A stretch of DNA of 64,000 nt, from contig JADJXW010000003.1 of NCBI GenBank assembly GCA_016720075.1, forward strand, positions 221,045-285,044. The letters are read 5' to 3'. The position numbers and the translations under genes are program-made. The notes under the pieces were generated by a model. That model saw nothing but the letters and a program-made list of their open reading frames with translations. It did not search any database and was not told where the DNA came from. Every line of letters starts with the position of its first letter. Position 1 is the first letter of the stretch. Shown here piece after piece: positions 26,301 to 35,818 of the stretch. Source of the stretch: Pseudomonadota bacterium. GTDB taxonomy: Bacteria; Pseudomonadota; Gammaproteobacteria; Steroidobacterales; Steroidobacteraceae.

Positions 26301-29300
26301 ATGTCTCATCAAGTTCGATGCGAAGGAAATCGCGTGCGTGCCGCCGTGGCGGCGATCCTCGGGACGGCAATCGTAACGGCCTGGACGCCGCAGGTCAGTG
26401 CCGCGGAACCGCAGAAAACCGAAGAAAAGGACGAGGGCGTGGTGCTGCAGGAAGTGCAGGTCACCGGCTCACGTATCGTGCGCAAGGACATGACCAGCAA
26501 CAGCCCGCTGGTCACGGTTGATCAGCAGAAGATCGAAGACAGCCCCTTCATCTCGGTCGAAGAGGCCCTCAATGACCTGCCGCAGTTCATGGTCGGCGGC
26601 GCTGGCATGACCTCTGGCGCGGTCACCTCGCTGCAGGGCGCCAATGGCGTGGATGGCGGCCGCGGCACTGGCGACGCCTCCAACAGCACGCTGCTGCCGG
26701 ACAACGCCGGCATCATCGGCATCGTGGTGCCGGGCGCGGCCAACGTGAACCTGCGCGACCTGGGCGCTGGCCGCTCGCTGACGCTTATCAACGGCCACCG
26801 CGGCATGCCGGAAAACGCCGGCATGACGATCGACCTGAACACCATTCCCACCATCGCCATGGCGGGCGTTGAAGTCATCACCGGCGGCGCCTCGGCGGTC
26901 TATGGCGCGGACGCGCTGGCCGGCGTCACCAACATCCGCCTGCGCGAGGACTTCGAGGGCCTGAAGCTGCAGGTGCGCAGTGGCGTGAACGAAGCGGGCG
27001 ACGGCGGCGAAGTGCAGATCGGAGGCCTGATGGGCGCCAAGATCGCCGACGGTCGCGGCAGCGTGCTGATCGGCATCGAGTACAGCAAGCGCAACAGCGC
27101 CCTGTGGCGCAAGCACGATGCCTTCCGCGAGGTTCTGGAGTCTCCGTACTCCTCCGCCGGCGACTTCGCCTTCGGCTGGGATTCGTACTATTCGGCGCCC
27201 ACCGGCGCCGCCACGGCCGGTCAGTTTTTCCCTTTCCTGGGCGTGTGGGCCGGCAATCGACCGACGACTGCTGCGGGCCTGGCGATCTTTCCGAATCGCA
27301 CCTGCGGCACGGCCAACTGCATCAGCTCCACCACTGGCCCCTACGGCGGTGGGTGGTATGTCAACCAGGATGGCTCGGTCTACACGCGCTCTTCGCAGAC
27401 TCCTACGGCCAACGCGGTGACGCTGGCGTATGGGCCGCAGAACTACAAGCCGGGGTCCGGAGATCCCGTCGAGACTACCTGCACCTTCTCTGCGCCTACG
27501 CTCAATGCCACGACTGGCGTGGTGACCTCCCAGACCATTGCGGCGCCCAATACGGCATTTGCGGGCAGCCTGTGCAGCCCGACGCAGAACCGCATCGATT
27601 GGGATCGCAGAATTTCGGGACCACGCGAGGGCTACACCCTGGTCGGCAATGCCGACTACGACATCACCGACCGCCTCACGGCCTTTGCCAGCTTCAACTT
27701 TGCCGCCTCGGACACCGAGACGCGGCGCGAGCCTTCGCCATTTTCCGGCCCCACCTTCGGTGTGGCCGTGCCATTCGCCGCCACGGACGCGAACGGCCTG
27801 TCGCCCATCTACCTGCCCTCAGTGGTGCAGGTGGGCAGTGCGGCGGCGCCTGTCGGCTCCACAGTCACCTCCTACCGCACGGGCGGAACCAAGGGCACCA
27901 ATTGCCCGGCCACGGGCGGCTGCACCATGGCGCAGGCATTCCCGCTGCCGGGGGACGTGTTTGATTCCGCTGGCCGGGTAATCACAAAGGGCGGCCTGCG
28001 CACGCTGATGGAATCCCGCCCGACACCAGGCGGCAACATCACGAGCGGCGCCTTCCAGGGACTGCCGAACAACTGCACGCTCAGGACCGTAGTGACACCG
28101 GGCACGCCGGGCGCCATCCTGAATCCGACCACCAACACGTATTACGTCACCCAGACCGACACCAATACCAACACGCCGCTGACGCAGTGCGGCCCCAATT
28201 CCCGCTGGGCGTTGAATACACAGCTGGGCTACCTGCCGGCGCGCGGCACGTTGAACACCACCCGCCTGTACAACTTCTCCGCGGGACTGCGGGGCGACAC
28301 CGGCCTCGGCGACTGGAAATGGGAAGCCTACCTATCCCAGGGCGATTCGAAGACGAGCACCGATTACATTGGCTTCGCACCGCTGTCCAACTACGCGCGG
28401 CTGATGACGGCGCCGAACTACGGCCAGGGCTTCGAGCAGGTGGGCGTCAGTTCAAAATACCTGACCTGCGAGAGCGGCCTGGGTCCCTTCGACCAAGGTT
28501 TCGTGCCGTCCGCGGATTGCCTCGAAGCGCTGTCGGCCAACGAAGCCGACCGAAGCGACATGACCCAGCGCATCTACGAACTGACTTTCCAGGGCGGGCT
28601 GTTCACGCTGCCGGCGGGTCAGGTGCGTTCTGCGCTCGGCGCCACGTATCGCCGGAACGACTTCGAATTCAAGCCGGACTCCCTGCGCGAACTGGATTAC
28701 ATCGGTGATACCTCGGCGGGCGCCTTCGGCTCGGGCGACATCGATGCGGGGGTGACGGCCAAGGAAATCTACGGGGAGGCGCTGGTGCCGCTGCTGAAGG
28801 ACCTGCCGTTCGTCAACAGCCTGGAGCTGGAGCTGGGTTATCGCTTCTCGGACTACAGCACAGGTCAGACGGTGGATACCTACAAGGTCCTGGCAAGCTG
28901 GGCGCCGGTGGAATGGGCGCGGGTGCGCGGTGGCTACAACCGCGCGGAACGCGCGCCCAACATCGCCGAGCTGTACCAGACGCCGACCGGCAGCGCGCAG
29001 TTCAGCGATGCGGCGGTCGATCCGTGCCGGAACGACGCCCCGACGCCAACCTCCGGACTGAACAACACGACCTTCAACGGCCGCCCCTCCAACCAGCCGG
29101 CCACCGACCCGGCCGTGCGCGCCAGGCTGCAGGCGCTGTGCAGCGCGATGATCGGCAATACGGCCTCTGCTTTCGATGCGGATCCGAACAACTTCAACGA
29201 CGGCGGCGCACCGTCGATATTGCTGAACGGCAACGCGGACCTGAGGAACGAGCGCGGCGACACCTGGACCATCGGCGTGGCGTTCCGCTCACCTTTCGAA

Positions 29301-30086
29301 TCGCCTCTGCTGGCGCGCCTGACGGGCACGCTGGACTGGTACGAAGCGCGCGTGTCAGACCCCATCGACGTGACCCGGACGTCCGCAATCGTGAACTCCT
29401 GCTACAACATCAATGGCAGCAATCCGGACCTGCTGCTCGACGACCCGAACGGCTACTGCAAGCTGATCCAGCGCGACCAGGTCAGCGGCGCGATCTCGCG
29501 TGTGTTCAACCCGTACGAAAACCAGGACAAGCTGGTCATCCGCGGCTTGGACGTGGGCCTGAACTGGACAGCGGCACTGACGGACCTGGGCTTCGAGAGC
29601 CTGCCGGGTTCGGTGTCCGTTTCGATGACTGGCAACTACCTGATGGACCAGATCCAGCGCTATGCCGGCAGCCCCGACAAGCTGGCCGACTACGCCGGTT
29701 TCAACGGCGCCTCGCGCATCCGCACCAGCACCGGCATCGGGTACAACTGGGGCCGGCATCGCGCGGTCGTCACCTGGCAGTACCGCCTGGGTACGCAGAC
29801 GCCGACCACGTTTGCCACCACCCCGAACATCACGGGCACGCAGTCGCCGACCGTCAAGCGCAGCCCGCTGTTCGCCGGTTACAGCACCTTCAACCAGATC
29901 AATGCCACGTTCGGCACGCGGATCGGCCCGGTGAACGCGTCGCTCAGCGTCAGCAACCTGCTGGATACCCAGCCAAGCTGGGGCGGTTACGACCTGCGCG
30001 ATCCGCTGAATGGTTTCGGCAATTTCAGCCCGTTCGACGACCTGGTCGGCCGGCGGTACTCGCTGAACCTGTCGGTTGATCTCTGA
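26301..30086 (+). CDS. TonB-dependent receptor, very large (1261 aa)
   Basis: Outer-membrane active transporter. A signal sequence (to about residue 34, QVSAAEP) is followed by a TonB-box/plug start (LQEVQVTGSRIVRKD), plug motifs LRDLGAGRSLTLINGHR and GGASAVYGADALAGVTNI, then a long beta-barrel closing with RRYSLNLSVDL. At 1261 residues it is much longer than siderophore receptors. Several extracellular-loop-like stretches contain paired cysteines (for example CGTANC, CPATGGC), as in receptors for peptides or complex organic substrates in Xanthomonadales-like bacteria. Ligand unknown. A ribosome site AGGGG lies about 11 nt before the ATG. It is followed by a strong terminator and a 2OG-oxygenase gene. 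Confidence 0.95.
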   Translation: MSHQVRCEGNRVRAAVAAILGTAIVTAWTPQVSAAEPQKTEEKDEGVVLQEVQVTGSRIVRKDMTSNSPLVTVDQQKIEDSPFISVEEALNDLPQFMVGGAGMTSGAVTSLQGANGVDGGRGTGDASNSTLLPDNAGIIGIVVPGAANVNLRDLGAGRSLTLINGHRGMPENAGMTIDLNTIPTIAMAGVEVITGGASAVYGADALAGVTNIRLREDFEGLKLQVRSGVNEAGDGGEVQIGGLMGAKIADGRGSVLIGIEYSKRNSALWRKHDAFREVLESPYSSAGDFAFGWDSYYSAPTGAATAGQFFPFLGVWAGNRPTTAAGLAIFPNRTCGTANCISSTTGPYGGGWYVNQDGSVYTRSSQTPTANAVTLAYGPQNYKPGSGDPVETTCTFSAPTLNATTGVVTSQTIAAPNTAFAGSLCSPTQNRIDWDRRISGPREGYTLVGNADYDITDRLTAFASFNFAASDTETRREPSPFSGPTFGVAVPFAATDANGLSPIYLPSVVQVGSAAAPVGSTVTSYRTGGTKGTNCPATGGCTMAQAFPLPGDVFDSAGRVITKGGLRTLMESRPTPGGNITSGAFQGLPNNCTLRTVVTPGTPGAILNPTTNTYYVTQTDTNTNTPLTQCGPNSRWALNTQLGYLPARGTLNTTRLYNFSAGLRGDTGLGDWKWEAYLSQGDSKTSTDYIGFAPLSNYARLMTAPNYGQGFEQVGVSSKYLTCESGLGPFDQGFVPSADCLEALSANEADRSDMTQRIYELTFQGGLFTLPAGQVRSALGATYRRNDFEFKPDSLRELDYIGDTSAGAFGSGDIDAGVTAKEIYGEALVPLLKDLPFVNSLELELGYRFSDYSTGQTVDTYKVLASWAPVEWARVRGGYNRAERAPNIAELYQTPTGSAQFSDAAVDPCRNDAPTPTSGLNNTTFNGRPSNQPATDPAVRARLQALCSAMIGNTASAFDADPNNFNDGGAPSILLNGNADLRNERGDTWTIGVAFRSPFESPLLARLTGTLDWYEARVSDPIDVTRTSAIVNSCYNINGSNPDLLLDDPNGYCKLIQRDQVSGAISRVFNPYENQDKLVIRGLDVGLNWTAALTDLGFESLPGSVSVSMTGNYLMDQIQRYAGSPDKLADYAGFNGASRIRTSTGIGYNWGRHRAVVTWQYRLGTQTPTTFATTPNITGTQSPTVKRSPLFAGYSTFNQINATFGTRIGPVNASLSVSNLLDTQPSWGGYDLRDPLNGFGNFSPFDDLVGRRYSLNLSVDL

Positions 30087-30133
30087 CCTGCGGGCGCGAG
30101 GCAGGCGCAGGCGCCTGAACCAGCGGTAAAGTG

Positions 30134-30164
30134 CGGCGGGTGGCAACACCCGCCGTTTTTTTTT
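30134..30164 (+). terminator. rho-independent terminator of the TonB receptor gene
   Basis: A perfect 9-bp stem CGGCGGGTG / CACCCGCCG with a GCAA tetraloop, followed by nine T residues. It lies 48 bp after the receptor stop and 17 bp before the next ATG. Confidence 0.95.
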
Positions 30165-30180
30165 GGCAAAGAGGGGATGC

Positions 30181-31215
30181 ATGAGCAGCCAGCCTTCTGC
30201 TTCCGCCGCAATCGAGACTGTTCGCAGCCTCGATGCGGCCGGCAGCCACCAGGAAGCCTACGAGGTGCTGGGCCGTGCCAGCCGGCAGGGGGATCTGGCG
30301 GCCATGTCGGAGCTGGGGCACCGCCTGCTGGTCGGGGACCGGGCGCCGCTGTCGCCGCAGCACGCGATGCCGCTGCTGATCGAGGCGATGAAGGCCGGCG
30401 AGCCGCGCGCGCTGGCGCGTGGCGCGGCGCTGACGGCCGGCGGCGCCTACGTGCAGCAGGGCTGGGAGGGCGCGCTGCAGCTGCTGGGGCAGGCCGCGGC
30501 AGCGGGCGATGTGTCCGCGCGCGGACAGCTGACCTGCCTGCAGCCGGCCGGCGCGCCGGCGGCGGACTGGGCGACGATGGCCTCGCGCGTGCCGCTGGCC
30601 GAGTGGCTGCAGCCCGCCGCGACGGTGGCCCTGCACGAAAAGGTGCAGCGCGTGCCGGGCCTCGCGCCGCTGCCGGTATGCGACTGGCTGATGGGCCGTG
30701 CCGTGGGGCGACTGCAACCGGCACTGGTCTACGATTCGGTGGACCGCAAGGTCGAGGTGCACAGCATGCGCACCAACACCATGGCCATGTACGACTACGC
30801 CACGCTCGACGTGGTGCAGTTCCTGGTGCAGGCGCGCATGGCGCTCACGTGTGGCTACCGCATCCAGCATTTCGAGCACCCGACGATCCTGCACTACCGG
30901 GTGGGCGAGCAGATCACGCCGCATTTCGATTTCATCGACGCGAAGGCACGCGACTACGCGAAGCAGATCGAGGAGATGGGCCAGCGGATGATCACCTTTT
31001 TGCTGTACCTGAACGATGCCTACGAGGGCGGTGAAACAACCTTTCCGGAGCTTGGCATCGTGAACCGCGGTCGGGCGGGAGACGGGTTCTTCTTCATCAA
31101 CGCGCACCCGGACCTCTCGCCCGACCGGCGCATGCTGCACACCGGTTCGCCACCCACAGCGGGCGAGAAGTGGATCGTCACGCAGTTCATTTCCAGCAAG
31201 GCGCTGCGGCCCTGA
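30181..31215 (+). CDS. 2OG-Fe(II) oxygenase (prolyl-4-hydroxylase type) with Sel1-like N-terminus
   Basis: A 344-residue protein. Residues about 10-130 are Ala-rich helical repeats resembling Sel1/TPR units. The C-terminal half is a prolyl-4-hydroxylase-type double-stranded beta helix with the iron triad His248 and Asp250 (TPHFDFID) and His320 (MLHTGSP), and Lys330 (GEKW) for 2-oxoglutarate; TFLLYLNDAYEGGETTFPE is the family core. The start ATG at 30181 has GAGGGG 5 nt upstream. Likely hydroxylates a protein or peptide. It sits directly after a giant TonB receptor, which makes modification of an imported or envelope peptide a possible role (inference). Confidence 0.88.
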   Translation: MSSQPSASAAIETVRSLDAAGSHQEAYEVLGRASRQGDLAAMSELGHRLLVGDRAPLSPQHAMPLLIEAMKAGEPRALARGAALTAGGAYVQQGWEGALQLLGQAAAAGDVSARGQLTCLQPAGAPAADWATMASRVPLAEWLQPAATVALHEKVQRVPGLAPLPVCDWLMGRAVGRLQPALVYDSVDRKVEVHSMRTNTMAMYDYATLDVVQFLVQARMALTCGYRIQHFEHPTILHYRVGEQITPHFDFIDAKARDYAKQIEEMGQRMITFLLYLNDAYEGGETTFPELGIVNRGRAGDGFFFINAHPDLSPDRRMLHTGSPPTAGEKWIVTQFISSKALRP

Positions 31216-31233
31216 GCGCAGCGCTGGCTCGCG

Positions 31234-31623
31234 CTAGCCGCGGGGCATACTCGCCATTCGGTGCAGACGCCAGGCCAGCAGGGCCCAGGCGCCGATCAGC
31301 AGCATTCCGCCAAGCGGCGTGACAAGGCCGAGCGCACGCGGCGCGCCGGCCAGCATGATGTAGATGCCACCGCTGAAGCAGGCAACTCCGGCCAGCAGCA
31401 TCAAGGCGACGCGCGACAGCCAGGCGTCGGTCTGCGAGCGTGCCAGCAGCCCCACCGCAAACAGACCCAGGCCGTTGACGAGCTGGTACTGCACCGCTGT
31501 CTCGAGCGCATGCAGCTGGGAGGCGTCCAGCACGGCGCGCAGCGCATGACTGCCCAGCGCGCCCACGATGATGCCGGTGAGCACCACCAGCGCAGCCACC
31601 GACATCATCCGCAGCGGATTCAT
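31234..31623 (-). CDS. DUF423 membrane protein (YgdD-like)
   Basis: A 129-residue, four-helix inner-membrane protein: VVLTGIIVGALGSHALRAVLD, the family block ALETAVQYQLVNGLGLFAVGLL, then two further helices with GGIYIMLAG and PLGGMLLIGAW. Function unknown. Start ATG 31623 overlaps the YgiQ stop by 4 bp, so it is the second gene of that transcript. Confidence 0.92.
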   Translation of the reverse strand: MNPLRMMSVAALVVLTGIIVGALGSHALRAVLDASQLHALETAVQYQLVNGLGLFAVGLLARSQTDAWLSRVALMLLAGVACFSGGIYIMLAGAPRALGLVTPLGGMLLIGAWALLAWRLHRMASMPRG

Positions 31624-33781
31624 CTCGGCTTGCGCGGATTGCGCGGCAACCCGGTGTGCTGCGTGCGCATCGGCTGGGATGGCGTCCGGCGCGCGCCGGT
31701 GGGTCGGCGCTGCCCTTCACCCGCCCCGCCTGTGCCGCGTGGCTGATAGGCGGGAATCAGATGGTTCGGCCCGCTGCCGATCAGGTGCGCCTTGCCCATG
31801 CGCCGCAGCGCTTCGCGCAGCGTGGGCCAGTTGTTCGCATCGTGGTAGCGCAGGAAGGCCTTGTGCAGCCGGCGCTGCCTCAAGCCCCGCGCCACCGGCA
31901 CGTTCTCGCTGGTGCGGGTGACCCGGCGCAGCGGATTCTTGCCGCTGTGGTACATGGCCGTGGCCGAGGCCATCGGCGAGGGCAGGAAGGCCTGCACCTG
32001 GTCGGCGCGAAAGCCGTTCTTCTTCAGCCAGATCGCAAGCTCGAGCATGTCTTCATCGGTGGTGCCGGGGTGCGCGGCGATGAAGTACGGGATGAGGTAC
32101 TGCTCCTTGCCGGCTTCCTTCGAATATTTGTCGAAGAGCTCCTTGAAGCGGTAGTACGTGCCCACGCCCGGCTTCATCATCTTCGACAGCGGCCCCTCGC
32201 GCACATGCTCGGGAGCGATCTTCAAATAGCCGCCCACGTGGTGCTGCGCGAGCTCCTTCACGTACTCGGGGATTCGATGGCAAGGTCGTAGCGCACGCCC
32301 GAGCCGATCAAGACCTTCTTGATGCCGGGCAGCGCCCTCGCCTTGCGGTAAAGCTCGATCAGCGGCGTGTGGTCGGTGTTGAGGTTCTCGCACACCTTTG
32401 GAAAGACGCACGAAGGCAATCGGCAGCTGGCCTCGATCTCGCGGCTCTTGCACGCGATGCGGTACATGTTGGCGGTGGGCCCGCCCAGGTCCGAAATGAC
32501 GCCGGTGAACCCGGGCACCGTGTCGCGGATGACCTCGATCTCCTTCAGCACCGAGCCTTCCGATCGGTTCTGGATGATGCGACCCTCGTGCTCGGTGATC
32601 GAGCAGAAGCTGCAGCCGCCGAAACAGCCACGCTGGATCGAGATCGAGAAGCGGATCATCTTGTAGGCCGGGATCTCGGCCTTGCCGTAGAACGGATGCG
32701 GCTGGCGCTGGTAGGGAAGCTCGTACAGCGCATCCATTTCCGGCGTGGTCAGCGGAATCGGCGGTGGGTTGATCCACACATCCATCGTGCCGTGCCGCTG
32801 CACCAATGCGCGTGCGTTGTGCGGATTCGCCTCCAGATGCAGGATGCGCGAGGCGTGCGCGTAGAGCACGGGGTCATCGACAACCTGCTCGTAGTCCGGC
32901 ATCCGGATCACACTGCGCTCGCGGTCGGCGTTCTTCACGCGGCGACGGAAGCGCACAACCGTCTCGCCGGACGGCGCCGGCGAACCCGCAGCGGGCTCCG
33001 CGCCACCACGCGCGCCATCCGGCTCCATGGCATAGGGATCCACCGGCGGATTCAGCGCGCCCGGCGCATCCAAGTTCCGCGGATCGCTCTCGATGTAATC
33101 GCGGGCGTGCGCGCCGCGAACGAACACCGAGCCGCGCAGGTCGCGGATCGAATCCATCGACTCACCCGCATCGAGGCGCAGCGCCAGGTCCACCACCTGC
33201 CGCTCCGCATTGCCATAGAGCAGCAGGTCGGCCTTGGCGTCGAGCAGCACCGAGCGGCGCACCTTCTCCGACCAGTAGTCGAAATGCGCGCTACGCCGCA
33301 GCGAAGCCTCGATGCCGCCGATGATGATGGGCACATCGCGCCAGGCCTCGCGCAGGCGCTGCGAATACACGATCACCGAACGGTCCGGTCGCCTGCCCGC
33401 CTCGCCACCCGGCGTGTACGCATCGTCGCTGCGGATGCGCTTGTCGGAGGTGTAGCGGTTGACCATCGAGTCCATGTTCCCGGCGGTGACGCCGAAGAAC
33501 AGGCGCGGCCTGCCCAGCGCGCGGAACGCCTCGGTGCCCTGCCAGGCCGGCTGCGCGATGATGCCCACGCGCAGGCCCTGCGCCTCCAGCAGCCGGCCGA
33601 TGATGGCCATGCCGAAACTGGGGTGATCCACATAGGCATCGCCGGTGACGATGATCACATCGCACTGCTCCCAGCCCAGCGCCTGCATCTCCTGCCGGGT
33701 CATGGGCAGGAAGGGCGCAGGCCTGCGGGGGGCCGCGCGTTGCGCGGCCGCGAACAGGCTGGGGGGGCTGGGGGCGAGCAT
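31620..33781 (-). CDS. ygiQ: YgiQ family radical SAM protein, one frameshift
   Basis: Large radical SAM protein of unknown reaction. Family landmarks in order: CDVIIVTGDAYVDHPSFG at the N-terminus, RLFFGVTAGNMDSMVN, RRPDRSVIVYSQR, GGIEASLRR, the cluster-binding CFGGCSFC, and in the last part HHVGGYLKIAPEH and AFLPSPMA. The frame breaks at 32268-32271: the sequence has four G (minus-strand TCCCCGAG) where five would keep IESPEYVKEL in frame. The repaired protein has about 720 residues, normal for YgiQ. Both parts are highly conserved, so an assembly error is the simplest explanation. Confidence 0.93.
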
Positions 33782-33877
33782 TTCGGGCGCTAAAGCCGGT
33801 CGGAATGGCGGTACAGTCTACCCCGGCCGAACCCCGCGCGCCGGCCTCGTGGCGCGCCCCGCTCCGGAGTTTGCGAG

Positions 33878-35722
33878 ATGAAACACAACCGTCTTCTGTC
33901 CAATGCCATCGCCATTGCCCTCGGCGCAACGCTGCTCGGCGCATGCTCTCCCAAGCCGCCGGCCGCCACCGCGGCCGACGCCCAGGCCTTCGTGAAGCAG
34001 CTCAATGCAGACCTCGCCTCGCTCGCCATCGAAGGCAGCGCCGCGGGCTGGGTGCAGGCCACCTACATCACCGGCGACACCGAGATGCTGCGGGCCAGGG
34101 CCAGCGAACGCCTGCTGGAATACTTCAGCAAGGCGATCAAGGAATCCCGGCGCTTCGACGGCCTGGCGCTCGATGACGATACGGCGCGCACCATCAAGCT
34201 GCTGCAGCTCACCGACCAGGTATCCGCGCCCGCGCCCGACGACGCGGCCAAGCGCGCGGAACTGGCCACCATCATGGCGCGCATGGAAGGCGACTACGGC
34301 GCGGGCAAGTACTGCGTGACGAAGAACGGCAAGGAGGATTGCCGCAACATCGACCAGCTCTCCGTCACCATCGCGAAGAGCCGCAACTACGACGAACTGG
34401 CCGAGGCCTGGGCCGGCTGGCACAGCGTCGGCCGCCAGATGCGCAAGGACTACACGCGCTTCGTGGAACTGGCCAACGAGGGCGCCAGCGAAATCGGATT
34501 CGCGGATCTTGGCGCGATGTGGCGCTCGCCGTACGACATGAAGCCCGAGGAGTTCGAGGCCGAGGTGGACCGGCTGTGGGGGCAGGTCAAGCCGCTGTAC
34601 GACCAGATGCACTGCTACGCGCGCGCGAAGCTGGCCGGCAAGTACGGCGAAGACAAGGTGCCCGCTGGCAAGCCGATTCCCGCGCACCTGTTCGGCAACC
34701 TGTGGGCGCAGCAGTGGAACAACATCTACGGGGACATCCTCAAGCCCTTCCCGTCAGTGCAGGCCGAGAACGTGAATGCCGCGCTGGTGAAGCAGTCCTA
34801 CACGGCCGAGAAGATGGTGAAGCAGGCGGAGTCCTTCTACACCTCGCTGGGCATGCCTTCTCTGCCCTCGACCTTCTGGGAGCGATCGATGCTCACGCGG
34901 CCGCGTGACCGCGACGTGGTCTGCCATGCCAGCGCCTGGCACATGGACATGAAGGAGGACGTGCGCATCAAGCAGTGCATCACGCCCACCGAGGAAGACC
35001 TCGGCACGATCTACCACGAGCTGGGGCATGTGTATTACTACCTGGCCTACAAGGACCAGCCGTTCATGTACGAGAACGGCGCGCATGACGGCTTCCACGA
35101 GGCCATCGGCGACACCGTGCTGCTGTCGATGACGCCGGGTTACCTGGCGAAGGTGGGCCTGGTGAAACAGGCCCAACCTTCGCGTGAGGCGGTGCTGAAC
35201 GAACAGATGAAGATCGCCGCCGACAAGATCGCCTTCCTGCCCTTCGGCAAGCTGATCGACCAGTGGCGCTGGGGCGTGTTCTCGGGCGCGATCAAGCCCG
35301 AGGATTACAACAAGGCCTGGTGGAACCTGCGCGAGAAGGTGCAGGGTGTATCGGCTCCCGTCGAGCGCACCGAGGCGGACTTCGATCCGGGCGCGAAATT
35401 CCACGTGCCGGGCAATACGCCGTACACGCGCTACTTCCTGTCCTTCGTCATCCAGTTCCAGTTCCATCGCGCGCTGTGTGAGGCGGCCGGATACAAAGGC
35501 CCGCTGCACGAGTGTTCGGTGTTCGGCAGCAAGGAGGCCGGGCAGAAGTTCCAGGCCATGCTGGCGGCAGGATCAAGCCGCCCCTGGGCCGAGACGCTCG
35601 AGAAGCTCACCGGCACGCGGCAGATGGATGCCAGCGCCATCATCGAATACTTCGGGCCGCTGATGGGCTACCTGAAGGAAACCAACGCCGGCCAGAAATG
35701 CGGCTGGGACGGCGAGGCCTAG
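33878..35722 (+). CDS. M2 family dipeptidyl carboxypeptidase (ACE-like) lipoprotein
   Basis: A 614-residue zinc peptidase homologous to angiotensin-converting enzyme. A signal peptide with lipobox (LLGACS) indicates an envelope lipoprotein. Zinc motif HELGH at residues 380-384 (IYHELGHVYYYL), third ligand in FHEAIGDTV about 24 residues on, and the chloride/substrate region FLSFVIQFQFHRALC near the C-terminus. It removes C-terminal dipeptides from oligopeptides in the periplasm. It converges with the TonB receptor at 35819. The 96-bp upstream gap to the divergent ygiQ shows no clear promoter. Confidence 0.95.
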   Translation: MKHNRLLSNAIAIALGATLLGACSPKPPAATAADAQAFVKQLNADLASLAIEGSAAGWVQATYITGDTEMLRARASERLLEYFSKAIKESRRFDGLALDDDTARTIKLLQLTDQVSAPAPDDAAKRAELATIMARMEGDYGAGKYCVTKNGKEDCRNIDQLSVTIAKSRNYDELAEAWAGWHSVGRQMRKDYTRFVELANEGASEIGFADLGAMWRSPYDMKPEEFEAEVDRLWGQVKPLYDQMHCYARAKLAGKYGEDKVPAGKPIPAHLFGNLWAQQWNNIYGDILKPFPSVQAENVNAALVKQSYTAEKMVKQAESFYTSLGMPSLPSTFWERSMLTRPRDRDVVCHASAWHMDMKEDVRIKQCITPTEEDLGTIYHELGHVYYYLAYKDQPFMYENGAHDGFHEAIGDTVLLSMTPGYLAKVGLVKQAQPSREAVLNEQMKIAADKIAFLPFGKLIDQWRWGVFSGAIKPEDYNKAWWNLREKVQGVSAPVERTEADFDPGAKFHVPGNTPYTRYFLSFVIQFQFHRALCEAAGYKGPLHECSVFGSKEAGQKFQAMLAAGSSRPWAETLEKLTGTRQMDASAIIEYFGPLMGYLKETNAGQKCGWDGEA

Positions 35723-35733
35723 TCCCGGGCCCC

Positions 35734-35791
35734 AAAAAGAAAGGGAGAGGAACCGCACCCGGCAAGCCCATGCCCGATGCGGCCCCCTCCC
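35734..35791 (-). terminator. probable terminator of the TonB receptor at 35819-39106
   Basis: On the minus strand GGGAGGGGGCCGCA (35778-35791) pairs imperfectly with TGCGGTTCCTCTCCC (35743-35757) and is followed by CTTTCTTTTT. It lies between two convergent genes. Confidence 0.5.
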
Positions 35792-35818
35792 CGGGGACAC
35801 CCGATCCTCAGATGCGGA

